From NCBI RefSeq assembly GCF_014905175.1, contig NC_057790.1, positions 20,114,469-20,178,468 of the forward strand: a DNA stretch of 64,000 nucleotides. Reading direction: 5' to 3'. The translations under genes were made by a program, and so were the position numbers. The notes beneath the pieces were generated by a model, which saw only the letters and a program-made list of their open reading frames with translations, was not told the DNA's origin and searched no databases. This document shows positions 63,596 through 64,000 of the stretch, one piece after another. The stretch is from Aphidius gifuensis. Lineage: Eukaryota > Arthropoda > Insecta > Hymenoptera > Braconidae. The first letter of the stretch is position 1, and each line of letters begins with the position of its first letter.

Positions 63596-64000
63596 AGTTT
63601 ATATTTTATTTGATAATAATATTATCAAATTAAAAATATAATATTTTGATTCAAGTTTAAAATTAAATTATGTTATCGTACTTTAATTATTTAACTAACC
63701 ATTTACGTATGATTTATATTAAATTATTTATTCGTATATTTTTAGCTGAGCTAATCATTGGATTTGCTGATAAATATCTTTGATAAATTGTAAAAATGTA
63801 AATATAGATATCAAAAAAAAAAAAAAAACATGATTAGTGCTAGTAGTTATTATTGTATTTAAAAAAATTTAAACTTTCATTTTTAAAAAATATAATTATT
63901 CACATTTTCAAAATATTTTTATGATCAATTATTTCATAAAATTATTATTGAAAAAACAGGATATAAACTTTCACATGATAACAAATGTTTTGTCACTTGC
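63596..64000. other. 3' flank after member 4
   Basis: AT-rich 3' UTR-like sequence. No further cluster member begins before the window ends. Confidence 0.5.

Noticed and set aside
1..64000. CRISPR arrays, operons and ribosome binding sites
   Set aside because: The sequence is eukaryotic with spliced genes; no regularly spaced identical repeats were seen.

Overview
The window is nuclear DNA from an insect, most likely a hymenopteran. The inference of a parasitoid wasp (Braconidae-like) rests only on extreme AT richness, Asn-rich coding sequence and the gene families seen; no marker gene settles it. Genes are split by short GT-AG introns of about 60-150 bp that separate phase-consistent exons. 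Intergenic DNA is dominated by A/T homopolymers. I joined exons by hand from donors, acceptors and reading phase, so boundaries are proposals without RNA support.

Layout, left to right. 0-18.6 kb: an orphan minus-strand terminal exon; an SLC26 anion transporter (-); gamma-tubulin complex component 6 (+), with a 62-bp duplication across its only 3' splice site; the helicase ASCC3 (-); and a NOL12 homologue (+) head-to-head with it. 18.6-25.5 kb: a repeat-rich gap holding a ~300-bp-arm palindrome, a tandem duplication of about 850 bp and three tiny spliced ORFs. 25.5-42.4 kb: TAF12 (+); a DRAM-like lysosomal membrane protein (-) followed in frame by a 454-codon open frame behind a single TGA; a secreted serpin (-) with an unusual reactive loop and a probable GC-AG intron; an unknown mitochondrial-type protein (-) with a retroelement-integrase-like tail; DAP3/mRpS29 (+); the p62/SQSTM1 homologue (-); and an ionotropic receptor (+). 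42.4-53.2 kb: a PDZ protein with a 5.3-kb intron that contains a candidate alternative first exon. 54.3-63.6 kb: four secreted Cys-rich proteins of the DUF4773 type, one on the minus strand and three on the plus strand.

Most genes are unrelated housekeeping loci that are simply neighbours. The p62 and DRAM homologues are both autophagy/lysosome genes, but their proximity is probably chance. The DUF4773 cluster is a real local gene family. The most unusual structures are the palindrome/duplication array at 21.2-23.3 kb, the open frame behind the DRAM stop codon, the duplicated splice acceptor in the GCP6 gene, and the integrase-like tail at 33.1 kb.
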